In this document: positions 11,726 to 25,400 of the stretch, piece by piece | How positions within the stretch are numbered: position 1 is the stretch's first letter | Layout: the number at the start of each line of letters is the position of its first letter | NCBI GenBank assembly: GCA_903813345.2 | Contig: CAIIXF020000004.1 | Span: forward strand, 5,663,525-5,727,524 | DNA: 64,000 nt | Reading direction: 5' to 3' | Source of the DNA: Owenia fusiformis | Lineage: Eukaryota; Annelida; Polychaeta; Sabellida; Oweniidae | Notes under the pieces: generated by a model | Told to the model about the DNA's origin: nothing | The model's database searches: none | The model's input: only the letters and a program-made list of their open reading frames with translations | Program-made: the position numbers and the translations under genes

Positions 11726-11962
11726 CAGTTGGGGACATAAATAAATGACAGGTGGATTTGCTGAAGTGAGGATTTCCCATGTTAAAAATAAGAGAATTTA
11801 CAAGAGGTCATACATCAGTGGATGAGATTATACAAAATGTAAAATATACAAATTTTAAGGGATATGTATCTAGACAATATTGGAAATTATGGGCTTTCAG
11901 ACCACCATAATTAGGAAATGGTGATCGAAAATCGACCTGTCATTTATTTTTGTCCCCAACTG
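11726..11962. mobile_element. 237-bp Tc1/mariner-type MITE
   Basis: Inverted ends CAGTTGGGGACATAAATAAA and its near-complement (TTTATTTTTGTCCCCAACTG) are flanked by TA on both sides (11724-11725 and 11963-11964), the hallmark of Tc1/mariner insertion. No coding capacity. Confidence 0.85.
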
Positions 11963-13298
11963 TACTAGTAATCCAAATCAACTCAGACATGCATCTGTAG
12001 GCATACCTTATTACCGATGTTCATAAATGATGCGTAAATTTACACTACTGGAAAATTATCTGATGTAATACAATGGGTCCTGTCCTTAATAATTAATAAT
12101 AAACGAGATGCGACCTCTAGCCAAAGCTATTTTTAATATCTAATGAGTGTCATGTTAATTAAAAGCGCAACGCTTTGTAATGTATAGAATACATTATATC
12201 TGCGCATGCTAGCAAAAATCTATTGCAATGGAATAGAAAATGTATTTCTGTTTCAATTGAACTGCCATTTCTGTAGACAGTGTACATAATCTTTCTTCTA
12301 CACGTTTTCCCTTGTACCCGCCCGTCTCTCGACTAAGTGGCAAAATACCTAGTCTAAATTGACTATTGAGCTGCTAGACTTCGCTCAAATAATTCAATGT
12401 TAAATACTTATCTACTTCATACACTTTTAATTGTTACATAAGTGAGTAAACCCTTTTAGACAGGTTCCAATTCAAATAATTCAAGTTTTTGAGGCATTTT
12501 TTAGAAAAAGCAACAGACCTATTTTTACTAGATCAGTTTTTCATGCTGATAAAGATATTAAAAGATGACAGCTCAACGGGGTGGTCACGACACTAAATTT
12601 TGGCATTTTTACCCCCCTAGGAAAATAGTCTAGGGGGTACTATGAAACTAGTTCATAACTCAAAGGATATGTGAGCTATTGTTCTGAGTTGTACACCATA
12701 CATTGCTAGTACAAATATGAATACTATCCTAAAGTTATGGGTTGATACCCTTATTGGTCTCAGAAAAATATAAAAAACAGGAAAAAGATACGCAATTTTT
12801 GTCTTGCCAATTTTATATTTGTAGCTTCAAGCACAATATGAGAGCTTTAACAGCTCAAAGTAGTATTTTAAAAACATTTCCAAGCTATGTGTGGTATTGT
12901 AATACATCTATTTTAGTTATGAAGTACTATTTTGTAATTTTAATATGACTTTATAGTGCCCTACCCCTGGAAAATTGAAGAAAGTGAATGTGGTGAATTT
13001 TATCATTTTGCAGCATTAAGTTAGAAACATGTATTGATAGACACCAAATCAATAAATTCATACCATCATCAAATGTTAGGTGACATTCTAATTCATTTAT
13101 TACTAGAATATAGGACTTAAGATATTTTATATGTAAGTTTTCAATTAAGTACATGTATCATAATGAAATCTAGTGTAATCACATACTAGAGAGGTTGGCA
13201 TACAGTCTGGACATTGACATAAAGTCTAAACATTATAATCATCAATTGATCTCATTTGAGCAACTAGACTATGGTGGTCATCATGCACAAGTAATGTA

Positions 13299-14134
13299 CA
13301 GTAGAACCTGCTAAGTGGAACACCTCTGTAAGTGGAACACCTCCCAAGTGGAACACCTTTTCAAAGTCCCGTTTTAAAAACCCATTGACTTAATGTTAAT
13401 TGAACCTCTGTAAGTGGAACACCTCCAAACTTGAACAGTGAACACCCCATATTGAAAAATTAACCTGCTAAGTGGAACAGTCAATTTCCATAGATTTCAA
13501 TATTGATATATGTAATCAGAATTAATCTCCCTCAATGATATCTGGGTATGAAAACAGGTAATACTGTGATAATTGGCAAATTAGGATTTTAATGGATTAA
13601 CCTCCTGTAGAGGTCAACATGTGATGCAACCAACAATTAATTTGATAATCAGCCAATTAGGATTTCATAAGATTTTCATTCAGAAAATTGGATTAACCTC
13701 CTGTAGAACTGGACACGTGATGCTACCACTAATTAATATCCCTTGCTGTTTGTTTCAAACTTAATAAGTAAGATTAAAAATGTCATTTAAAAACAATTGA
13801 ATTATTAGCAGTAGGAACAAGTCTTTAAAACTTAATTGCCTAATCCTTGTACCTGAGACTGGCACAATTAGGAGGATTAAGAATGTCAGAAAACATTTTT
13901 GGCAGAATGAGGAGGATTAAGAATGTCAGATACCTTTTTGAGTAAAATAAATGGATTATTAATGGTATATACCTGCCCTGTAATGAAGGGAGAATCATAT
14001 TTCCAATGATACATATAAATCCTATATTTGATCTTGTATGTTCCCTGCGAACCCAAAACCTCCGTAAGTGGAACACCTTCTAAGTGGAACGCTTTGTGGC
14101 AGAATGGAGTGTTCCACTTACACAGGTTCTACTG
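13299..14134. mobile_element. 836-bp pogo/mariner-type MITE (CAGTAGAACCTG family)
   Basis: It starts CAGTAGAACCTGCTAAGTGG and ends with CCACTTACACAGGTTCTACTG, flanked by TA (13297-13298, 14135-14136). The end motif AAGTGGAACACC is repeated several times near each end. Related copies lie at 27142-27297, 31813-31962, 32093-32218, 54690-55935 and, as a left end only, 21343. It is nested inside the long-TIR element. Confidence 0.8.
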
Positions 14135-15670
14135 TATTTACATAATAATGTTATAAAGGAGCATGTAGGTTATCGCAAACAACTTCAGACAATTCTAACT
14201 TGAATTATGAATATTTTCTGAGCATGAACTTGGGTATATCTTTTAGATCTATTCATTATCTTCAAGAAAAGTAAATATAATGATTAATCAGACCTAAGTG
14301 ATATTAAAGGGAATGGCCCAATCAACATACTTTTTACTAAAAATGGTGACCTAATTTTCACCAAAGATGCAACCTTTAATTATATTGTTGAATGCATAAT
14401 TAGAATATGCTTTGAGACATGTTCTATTTCCTAAGAGGAAAAGTGGATTGCTCCTGGGACTTTAAAGACACTGAATTTGGATGACCAAAATGAACTGAAA
14501 CCAATGGATAGCATGAATTATTTCAAAGGGGAAATAACATGGGGAACACTAATCTTAGGGGAATTCAGTTTTCTTTTCAAGAGCTATTTGATACATTAAA
14601 ATAAAGAAAAGTAATGCATTAAACATTAATAAAATGATAGCATTTTTGGTGAAAATGAGGTCAACAACTTTGAAAATATATATTGATGGGTTGATTGCTA
14701 GTGAAATATCTCCGAGTCCGATTGACTTTATTATCCCTGTATACCCTGACTTCATGGTCAGAAAATAGTCATAATCAAAGATATAACTGTATGTCTGAAA
14801 TTGTTTGTGATAACTTACCTGAACCTTTCCAGGTCAAATCAGGAGTGACAAAATTATTTCCACCAAATTTTTGACATGTCTTCAAATACGATAATATTTT
14901 CTTCATAAGATAGAGTGTCACTTGTGAATTTTATTGATTGACCTGAGATCGTACCATATCTTTATGACATAGAAGCGAAATAGCCATATTTAATTTTAAT
15001 GATGTTTGTTTAATTGTTGTTTGCCACTTTTTGACAATTGTCAAAATTTGGGGGTTTTGGGGAGGGGTACAATTAGGTTAAAAAATTCACCTGATTCAGA
15101 CTATCCTTAAATGAGCACTGATTCACCCGAGAGCATAACTTTTTCAAAACATGTAAGTGTTATTTTTGGACCACTCACATTAATGTTTCGTCTAATTTTC
15201 CCTCAGAGTTTCATCATCATTGTCCAAATCGTATGCCATGTTTGTTGAGATATATGAATGTTCATTATTAAAATCTTGGCTTCATTTGCAGTTGGAAAGG
15301 ATTCGGCATTAGGTGTTATAAGTCCCAGAGCACGATAAATAAAAAAATAACAACAAAATGACATAGAACTGATAGATGTTTTCTCCTGTGCGTGTCAGCC
15401 TTGGTCTACCAAATTGCTATTCAGTAGGAAGAAACTCATTTTTCAGTTTCCATTTTAATTTCCTGACAAATAGGGCGATCATCCCAGGATTTTTTCTATG
15501 ATCTATGTGTCACCATAGCAACTTCTGTTTTAGAGAACAATAGAACAATAGAAAAGATTACTTTACCATAATTTTAATCATCCCACATTGTAGACATATT
15601 TAGAATTAAAAATATGAAGAGAATGACAAAACCCCTTAAAACACATTTCTTAGGAAACAAATAGTGTCGT

Positions 15671-15770
15671 ATTCTTGTTACTATGGCAACAGAGTTTTTT
15701 CTTTTTGTCATTTTTGTCATATTCTTGTTACTATGGCAACAGAGTTTTTTCTTTTTGTCATTTTTGTCAT
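15671..15770. repeat. 50-bp exact tandem duplication
   Basis: A 50-bp segment starting ATTCTTGTTACTATGGCAAC is repeated exactly twice (15671-15720, 15721-15770). It lies inside the long-TIR element. No gene is seen. Confidence 0.95.
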
Positions 15771-16620
15771 ACAGATTACCTATCATACCAGGACCAAATC
15801 CTGAAAATTTGAATTCAGTATCTTCATTAGTATCTTAGATATATAGGTTTATTATAGTGTCCCCTGCAGATTTTATCGGATTATATAAGGAAAATGCTCT
15901 GAAGAGGGTTGCCCAAGGATGCCACTTAACAGTTCTGGTATTTTTGAGGTCCCAACCCTCTATTCATGGGAATAGTTAACCATTGTAAAGCTACTCATGG
16001 TTAACTGACAGAATTGATTGTATCTTCAACTAAGAAGACAATAAAATGTTAAAACCAGAAGAAAACCACACCAACTTTCTTCTATTTACCAGGGGTAGGG
16101 CACTATAAAGTCATATTAAAATTACAAAATAGTACTTCATCACTATAATAGATGTATTACAATATCACACATACCTTGGGAATGTTGTTAGAATACTACT
16201 TTGAGCTGTTTAAGTTATCATATTTTGCTTGAAGCTACAAATATAAAATAAGCAAGAAAAAATGACAAAAATTGCATATTTCTTTCTAATTAATTGTATT
16301 TTTCCGAAACCAACAAAGATATCAACCTATAACTTTAGGGTAGTATTCATCTCTGTACTAACAATGTATGCTGTAGAACTTAGAACAATGGTTTATATAT
16401 CCTTTGAGTTATGAACTAATATTATAGTACCCCCTAAAATAATTTCACAGGGGGGTAAAAACGCTAAAATTCAGTGTCGTGACCACCCCGTTGAGCTGTC
16501 ATCTTTTAATATCTTTATCAGCATGAAAAACTGATCCAGAAAAAATAGGTCTGTTGCTTTTTCTAAAAAATGCCTCAAAAACCCTATCCCTTGAGATATT
16601 CTGAAATTGGAACCTGTCTA

Positions 16621-17809
16621 TTTGTTTTGAAGTTGTTAGCCCTTGAAACAACTTTATCAATATATATGTACATTAAGATTCTGATTTGATAGACCCATGT
16701 TTTTCATATTATTCAACTCTGAGTGGGCTCCCTCATAAAATGTATTACATTTACAGGAGTATAAAACTTTTTAAAGGCATTTTCCCACTGCTGAATAACT
16801 TCAAAATCAAAAACAGAATGACCATCCGGGCCCAACATTTCAAGGGGAATATAATTTTTCTTTTCGGACCGGTAGATTAAATGAGGTCACAATTCATTTT
16901 AGGGCCATTTACACAAGCCTTTTCAATATCCTCTAAATTAATTTCATCAAATGATCACAGATCTAAAATGTTTGTCAAAAGCCCCGATAGCATTCTTTAA
17001 ATCGGATCTGCTGGCAAGCAATTTTGATTGCATATAGCATTTTGTATCACTCTGTATCAGCATTCACTGTTTATACTATACGATTAGCATCTGGCAGATA
17101 CATCCACGATCTCTTATCACATAGATATCACAAAATATCTGTTATATTCCATTTCATTAATTTCAAATAAAAATGAGCGCAAACATATGACCGATACAAT
17201 CTAAGCGTACTGTGTCTGGTCGTTAACGCTAGAGATCAGTGCCGATAATGAATATAGATCCGCCCCGGGAATACACGATGAAAACTGTTTAACAATCAAA
17301 CAAATGCCAACATGCGCTTTTGTTAGAGTCTGCTGCCATAACAGCTATTGCAGCAATATTTCTGGGCTTGTAGTTTATGTTTCCTGGTTAGGCTAAAGTT
17401 TTCGATTTGTGCTCGTTCGTTACTATGAAAATATTTTGATAATTCTACAGGTGAAAAAGACCAATTACGCTGAATTTAGCGGGATTTCGTTCTCTGCAAT
17501 GTTGACCAAAAAATCAGGCAATTCGAAAACAGAGGAGCAATTAATTTTGGATTTTGAGGTTCTATCACAAATGAAGTTGCTGGAACCATAGATTTTGCGA
17601 AAATTGACCAAGAATCTGCAAATACGTGAAATGTTTTGTTGTAGTGGGTGAACTCGCAATATTCCAACACTCATGCTTTTACCGATTGGAATCTCTTGCA
17701 CCCGAATGGAATCTAATGAAAACAGAAAACCACTTCTGTGTGATATCTAAATTCGTAAGTATAGTTATATTCCAACCTCGATGGCACTGTCATTGCTGTT
17801 CAATGTATG
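16621..17809. other. Gene-free stretch before the 98-bp array
   Basis: No supportable gene. A diverged relative of the following minisatellite lies near 17005-17135 (GGCAAGCAATTTTGATTGCA, then CTGGCAGATACATCCACGAT). The same two blocks recur after the array near 18435-18545, so the array sits between two copies of one sequence. Confidence 0.5.
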
Positions 17810-18490
17810 CGTTCAGAAACCTGGATTTACCGGCATGCAATTTTGATTGCATGTTATTACATTGCATTTTTGCATCACCCTGTATCATATATGATACATA
17901 ATGAATATATTCATTATGTATACCATACGCTCAAAGACCTGGATTTACCGACAAGAGATTTTGATTGCATGTTATTACATTGCATTTTGAATCACCCTGT
18001 ATCATTATTCACTATATATACTATACGCTCAAAGACCTGGATTTACTGACAAGAGATTTTGATTGCATGTTATTACATTGCATTTTTGAATCACCCTGTA
18101 TCATTATTCACTATATATACTATACGCTCGAAGACCTGGATTTACCAGCAAGCAATTTTGATTGCATGTTATTACATTGCATTTTTGAATCACCCTGTAT
18201 CATTATTCACTATATATACTATACGCTCGAAGACCTGGATTTACCGGAAAGAGATTTTGATTGCATGTTATTACATTGCATTTTGTATCACCCTGTATCA
18301 TTATTCACCACACTAAACGCTCAGAAACCTGGATTTACCGGCATGCAATTTTGATTGCATGTTAATACATTGCATTTTGTATCACCCTGTATCATTATTC
18401 ACCATATTCTATCCGCTCAAAGACGTAGATTTACCGGCAAGCAATTTTGATTGCATGTTATTACATTGCATGTTCGCATCACCCTTATCA
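17810..18490. repeat. ~98-bp minisatellite, about 7 copies
   Basis: The CCTGGATTTACC motif recurs at 17820, 17938, 18036, 18135, 18234 and 18328, with a diverged copy near 18425. Spacing is 94-99 bp apart from a longer first unit. Each unit carries the palindromic GCAATTTTGATTGC or AGATTTTGATTGC core and CATGTTATTACATTGCA. Open frames across the array are produced by the repetition and are not taken as genes. Confidence 0.9.
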
Positions 18491-18790
18491 TTATTCAATA
18501 TACTATACTAAATTATTTAACATCTAGCAGATACACCCACGATTAAATATCACAAACATCTGCTATATTTCATTTATGCATGGACATACATATAGTACAG
18601 GGTGGTCAAAAATACGACAATTTATGGGTAATGTCTCCCTTTCAGTGTGTATTTGTCTGTGTAACACATACATAAAACAACATCAATAAATGAAGTTACC
18701 ACTGGGGTTACCACTGGATGTTTTTCAGCAGAATTACTTGATATATATTTTTCGAATAAACATAAGCGATGCATCGCCACAAACTGTTGA

Positions 18791-18948
18791 TTTAGTAATC
18801 ATTATAATAATTTATAAACTTTAGCCAGTTCGTTCAATCGATGTAATTGTCAATTGGTTACTTCTGTATCGCTCTTGGTTAGTACGTATGCCAAATACCG
18901 CAGGTGAATCTATCATACACCGCAAGTGAATATGCCATATTCGTTGCA
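18791..18948. repeat. Dispersed repeat, second copy at 57334-57500
   Basis: The ~160-bp segment from TTTAGTAATCATTATAATAA to GTGAATATGCCATATTCGTT matches 57334-57500 with scattered changes. It ends in the ACCGCAGGTGAAT/ACCGCAAGTGAAT motif clustered at 56.9 kb. A GGAC simple repeat follows at 18950-18965. Confidence 0.8.
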
Positions 18949-19125
18949 AACGGACGGACGGACGGCTTTCCTATATCCCCCTCGAACTTCGTTCGGTGGG
19001 GTAATTATTTGAGACTTTAAGCAATGCACATAAAATCGAACGGGAAACCTGTACGTTCAAATCGCACTATACAAATGCATGTAGTTTTCTCACATAAAAC
19101 AATCGATCGGTCACAGTGTTTACTA

Positions 19126-19266
19126 ATGCCTTGGTCACATTTGCTCCGATTATCACTACGGCGCCCAGGCGATTGAGAATTTTGTTCAAAATTGAATACA
19201 ATATTGAACAAAACATTCAATCGGGCGGGCGCCGGCCGATGGATCGAGGCAAATGTGACCCAGGCA
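19126..19266. mobile_element. 141-bp MITE (ATGCCTTGGTCACATTTGC family)
   Basis: The ends ATGCCTTGGTCACATTTGC and GCAAATGTGACCCAGGCAT are inverted repeats, and the interior is itself palindromic (TTGAATACAATATTGAACAA). Copies occur at about 44484-44619 and, as a right half, about 54075-54113. Confidence 0.8.
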
Positions 19267-20558
19267 TAACTTAGATTACACATAATCGTGTACTTATGCC
19301 ATTGGTAATTTTGCAGCTGGTTTTCTATGATACATATTTTAAACATACTCGTTTCGTAAGATATTTAAAGCTTGTTGCAAACAACTAAGAAGGCTGAACC
19401 AAAGTAGAAATATACATTAGTTCCAGATTCACACGCATTCCAATAGCCACATAAATATTTTTAATTGATTGAACTTCACAAAAAGAAATTCTCGAGGAAA
19501 GAGCACTGCAGTATTATTCATTACATATCCATATATGGCAAAATGTGAGTTGGAACCCTGGGAGCCAATCCTCCTTGATGAATTGATATAGAAAAAATAT
19601 TTATAAACTATAATGGCAGTGGACAGTCCAACTCAAAAACAGTTCTGAGAATGCTGTTGGAGCTAATTTACAAGATATTGAAATGGCCTGTGTAAATTAC
19701 CTTAATATTGGAAATGTTGAACTGTGCCGTGAAAGTACAACCAATGACGTCACGAATCTAGTCAATATAGCCTCGCTTCTTTGATTTACCAAAAGGTGGC
19801 AGGGTTTATTGAAAAGGTGTATTAGCCCTAAAATGAAAATTATTCTCAATCTTACACAGACACGGGTACACAGCATGAACAAACCACACATTTCTATTGA
19901 TATTCTTTTATTTAAAAATATATCAGTTTGACTGGCAAACAAAATGCCATGGTATTTTACATAAGGTTGACATTTGTACATGTTATTTGTTGTATAAAAT
20001 CACATTTTCATATAGAGATCACATTTTATGTATTTGCACTGTTTTTACATCTAGTATATTACACTTAGGCGGTCACAGGGTCAAATCATAATTATGAGAT
20101 TGTTTGGAGTGGCATGTTTTGGCCAGATGTTGATTTCCTGACTACCCCTAATAGAATCGGAACCAATTTTTGTTATAGTGGTCCAAAACATAAAATAAAT
20201 TGTATGGTTATCTTTTTTAGAGATATAGAGATAAAATATACAATTCTAAAGTTAAAATGACCTTGTTTATACATTAGCCACTGCTATTTTACAAATATTA
20301 TCTAAATCAACTAAAATTATTTAAAAAGATACTGCAAACATATACCGTACATGTGAGTGGTCATACCAGAGCACTAGTATATGTACATTAAATTGCACTG
20401 TGCAATTTCTATTTGGATTTAAAAACAGTTTCTTAATGAAGAATTTGCATAGAAAATGGCAAGATTTTACTAGCATTTTATTCATCACTAAAATCACTTG
20501 GTACTGTCCAGATCTTTTCCTACTGTGAACATGTTCTCAGTACCATAGGCTCAATGAT

Positions 20559-20638
20559 TACCCTTTGCATTCGTTTGACTTCACTTCTTAAAAGAGAGCT
20601 TCGTCTTCGTAGTTTAACTAGACTCTGCACGCAGGGTA
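20559..20638. mobile_element. 80-bp MITE, second copy of the 3111 element
   Basis: It starts TACCCTTTGCATTCG, ends TGCACGCAGGGTA and matches 3111-3195 nearly throughout, minus a few bases. The flanks CTCAATGAT (left) and CTCAATAGA (right) share six of nine bases, consistent with a decayed 9-bp target duplication. Confidence 0.75.
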
Positions 20639-22405
20639 CTCAATAGAGAGGTTAAGCAAATACGGTTTTTCAAAACGTATACGTAAACGCAAAGTACATT
20701 GAATCAACATAGGATTGTATCGCTTTAGTCTACTTCAGATACCCGTTCAACTTCAAAGTTGCGTGTTTAGAACGGGAGATTTACATATTTCACGTTGCTA
20801 TCAACGGGAATCATTATACGCATGTCTGTTGAATACTATCCTTGCAATTTTGATTTCGATGCAGAGTATAATTCTTTCTGAAGAAGATGATGTATGTTAC
20901 GCATGATTTAACTCCAATAATCTTACGAAACGAGCTCGTTTAAAATATGTATTAGAAAACCAGCTATTGAACTTCATCAATGGCATACTATGTAATCATT
21001 ACAAGCTATGGTGTAGTCTAAACAAACACTAGAGCTGAACGGCTATTTATGTGTGAACTCTACATGTATTTGTATAGGGGCCATTGATACGTTTAAGTTG
21101 CGTTCTGGATTTTATACGGTAGCTTAAGCTCTCCAGTGATGGGCCTCATTCCCCTAAATGACCCCGTATCCACATACTTTGATACATTGTTACTTTTTTC
21201 AAGGACACCCTGGATTTTGAGACTTTGCAATCTTATGTAACTTTCTATGAGGAACAAAATGATATATAACATGACAGGCTGGCATTTCTACAGATATGAC
21301 TTTAGAGGGGGGGGGTGCATACATATGCAGTATACAGTAAAACCTGTCTATTCTGATTTCGCTGGGACCAAATAAAAGTGTTAAGATAAGAAGGAATTAA
21401 CCATAAGGTTTTCTTAACATTTGATTAAATGGGAGGTAAAAAAATTGGGAAAGGGTATTCAAATAAGAAGGTATTAACCTTTCAAGGTTTTCTTAATATG
21501 TTATTAAATGGGCGGTAAAAGTAAAAAATTGGGAATGAGAAAAAGTGTACAGATACACATACGAGATGTATTATGGCCTTTGCATTAGCTATGGTACTGT
21601 ATGTAAGTTCACAATAGGATAAACCATGTATGAACCATTGTTAAAGGAATACTATATCCATGACATCTTTTGTCTTCACATTGATATCATATAAATAAAA
21701 TTTGGACGTAGTGTTCCTTTTACAAATTCTATCTCATTTCTATCTTATTTTTTTATCATACAACAGATCAAATGGATAAATACACAATTCACAAGTACAC
21801 AATTGTGACTAAAAATAAACATTTATAAAGTAAATCCATGATATGCCATAGAGTTCCACCTGATTCTAAAACCTGCTAAAATATTTTGTGCAAATTCTGT
21901 ATATGAATGAAAATTCAGAAATTGTAAACTTAGTGAAATTGAGAAACTGCAAGTGGAATGTCATGACCTACTAAAATGTTCAATGTGTCTTGCGCCTTCA
22001 CTAACTTCCAGAAATTGTAAAACTCTAGTTTCAAGAAATGAAACTTAAAAATTGCCATGGAATTCATGACAAACTAAAATGTTTTTGTGATTGGAGGGAG
22101 CATTTGTTGAGTATTCCAGTTGCTATGGTTACAAAAGAGGTTTCTTCGACCTGAAAAATATAAAAGAGGTATACATAGAGTTTGCAGAATCAAAGAGTCT
22201 GATCTCCAACATAAAGCTAGCATTTGATTAAATCTGATAAGATAAAATGCCACAGCTTTAGCTCTGTAAAATATTGTTTAAAATTTTTAAAATATAATAG
22301 GGTCGGGTAGAATTGAATACAAATTCTATTAGCATTTTAACTTCAGATTAAGTTCATATTTATTTCGAAATTAACAATATAAATTTGAAAAGCATGCTGG
22401 GATAC
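20639..22405. other. Downstream flank of MFSD1; no gene seen
   Basis: No coding region could be supported. A left end of the CAGTAAAACCTG family begins at 21343 and is followed by two ~100-bp imperfect copies of an AAGAAGGTATTAACC unit (about 21390-21535). The minus-strand AATAAA at 22364-22359 is a plausible MFSD1 poly(A) signal. Confidence 0.5.
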
Positions 22406-25400
22406 TTACTCATCCTCCAGTGCACGGAGTCTCTTTCTCTCCCATGAAGATCTGTTAAGTTTACCCCCCTGCGTTTGATCAAGTATATATAGCACCACAC
22501 TAGCAATCAAGGCCACTGAAATCATTGAATAGACTTTGTTAATTAAGATCTGTTAAGTTTACCCCCCTGCGTTTGATCAAGTATATAAAGCACCACACTA
22601 GCAATCAAGGCCACTGAAATCATAGAAAAGACTTTGTTAATTAAGGTCTGTTAAGTTTACCCCCCTGCGTTTGATCAAGTATATAAAGCACCACACTAGC
22701 AATCAAGGCCACTGAAATCATAGAAAAGACTTTGTTAATTAAGGTCTGTTAAGTTTACCCCCCTGCGTTTGATCAAGTATATATAGCACCACACTAGCAA
22801 TCAAGGCCACTGAAATCATTGAATAGACTTTGTTACTTAAGGTCTGTTAAGTTTACCCCCTTGGGTCTGATCAAGTATATATAGCACCACATTTGCGATA
22901 AGGGCCACTGAAATCATTGAATAGACTTTGTTAATTAAGATCTGTTAAGTTTAACCCCCTGCGTTTGATCAAGTATATATAGCACCACACTTGCGATTAA
23001 GGCCACTGAAATCATTGAATAGACTTTGTTAATTAACCTCTTGACTACCAAGAATGAAACCCAGAGGGACGAGAAAATCCGTCACAAAATTGTTCACAAG
23101 AATTGCTCTTATTTGAAGAATTTTCGTCCAATTCACACAAAAATTGTTTTAAAATGTGTAGAAATGATCTCTGCCATCTAATCTTACTAAGTTAAGCATC
23201 TAAAGTTATAAAGGTATGTAGTAAAATGTCAAAAGGTGGCAAAAATGAAAAATTCTCTGGTTTCAACCAATTTAAGATGCCCGGGATTCAAGGGGTTAAG
23301 GTCTGTTTAGTTTACCCACTTGGGTCTGATCAAGTATATATAGCACCACACTAGCGATTAAGGCCACTGAAATCATTGAATAGACTGTTAACTGTCATTC
23401 TATAGGAACTAGAAAAACAGCAGGTTATCAAAAATTACATTGATTTCATGAAATATTGCTGACATTTTGAATTCAGAAGTCATCTTGATAATTTCTTATT
23501 AAAGGCAGAATCAGATCTAGCAAGATCCTGATATGACTGATGACAAGTCTTGACAAAAATATTTCAATTTAAGAACATTCTCTATTTTCTAAAAATACCC
23601 AAAGTGTATACTGTATTTGAGGAAAACTTTAGATTTTTACAATAAAACTCATAATGTATTATTTTTCTATTTCTATGTTTACTGTTTTCATTATTTGGGA
23701 GAATTTAGACATTTTTTCCCAATGTGCACTAAGAATCCTTAAAAACTTAACCAAATCACATATATCATGGACCTTTTGGGAGATATTGCTGTTTGTCACT
23801 CCCAATAGATCTGATTCTCCCTTTACTTAGTGGTCCTAAATGTCCCTTAGGCATTGGCATATATTTGAACTAAATTTATTTAGTAGTATTTGAGTAATCA
23901 AAAATTCCATTTTTCATGAAAAATGGTGGCCATTTTGAATTCATCATAATTTTTTTTTCTTAGCTCCAGACCATTTGGTCAACTTGTATTTGAGTTATGA
24001 AAGATTACATTATCATGAAAATGGTGGCCATTTTGAATTCATCATAATATTTTCTTCTTAGCTCCAGACCATTTGGTCAACTTGTATTTGAGTTATGAAA
24101 GATTACATTATCATGAAAATGGTGGCCATTTTGAATTCATCATAATATTTTCTTCTTAGCTCCAGACCATTTGGTCAACTGGTATTTGAGTTATGAAAGA
24201 TTATATTATCATGAAAATGGTGGCCATTTTGAATTCATCATAATATTTTCTTCTTAGCTCCAGACCATTTAGTCAACTTGTATTTGAGTTATAAAAGATT
24301 ACATTATCATGAAAATGGTGGCCATTTTGAATTCATCATAATATTTTCTTCTTTGCTCCAGACCATTTGGTCAACTTGTATTTGAGTTATGAAAGATTAT
24401 ATTATCATGAAAATGGTGGCCATTTTAAACAGCAACTAAACTGGAAATTAATCCTAATTCAGAAGTTCTAACTGCCATTAAGGCATCAGCTTATAAACTG
24501 AACAAAATCCATCAACAATAATTTCAGTTACTATTCAGAGAGATGGACGGATGGACAAATGGCTTGACAGCTTCTCTATGTACCTACTCAAACTGCATTC
24601 AATGCAATATTTAACTTTTTGACTAGACCACTTGCTTGGCTGGTCTCATAAATCTACAAAGAATGGCCCTAAGGCAAATAGTAGAGGTCTAACTGTTAAT
24701 TCAGACTTATTTTTTACTATTAATCACATGATTCTATCTGCATAGCACATCAGACCTTTAAGGCTACAATTAAATATTCAAGTACATAATACAATTAAGT
24801 CGATTTCCAAAATTCACTCTGTTCTATTTTATTTGAAAACCATACATGCAATTTCAAATCAGTTTTACAATCCATTATGCTGTACTCTTTGAGATTCTGT
24901 AAAAAATGTCACATTAAGACAGTGTTTATTCTTTTTTCAATTGCGATTGGGTACGTGATATTGTCCTTCAAAAGATATTACAGTTTTAATGATGTAAAAC
25001 TGATACATGGCAAGTCTCAATCAATGTTTAAGACAGCAATAGGGGATGTGGAAAAATTAACAGACTTCATTATTTCAAAACCTAGACGAGATGATATAAC
25101 TGCACTAAATAATGGACTAAATGGTGTAACTGTTCTAAATGATAAACATGATGGCCTCACTACGCTAAATACTTCGCTGAATGGTGTCACAACACTAAAT
25201 AATAAAAAACAGGATGGTGTGATAACACCAAATGATGGACATGATGGTGTAAATACACTAAACAAATACCCAGATCTTATGAGTGCGTTATATCCTGAAC
25301 TCAATGATGTGAAGAAACAGAATTTAAGTATGAAGTCCAAAAAGTTTCCAGGACTAATCATAATTGGAATACAAAAATGTGGCACAGGTGCTCTGGATTC

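Larger units (their letters stand above)
12457..16620. mobile_element. 4.2-kb element with ~545-bp terminal inverted repeats
   Basis: The outer ends are TAGACAGGTTCCAATT (12457) and its complement (to 16620). Similarity between the arms runs inward to about 12995 and 16068, including the AGCTCAACGGGGTGGTCACG block near 12570 and 16490 and the CCAGGGGTAGGGCACTATA block near 16090. The arms have diverged by substitutions and small gaps, so the insertion is old. I found no transposase frame inside and no clear target duplication. The interior carries a nested MITE and a 50-bp duplication. Confidence 0.75.

Noticed and set aside
17807-18354. Repetitive plus-strand proteins of 80-129 aa across the 98-bp array
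   Set aside because: The frames stay open only because the unit length and sequence repeat; there is no plausible promoter, family match or splice structure.
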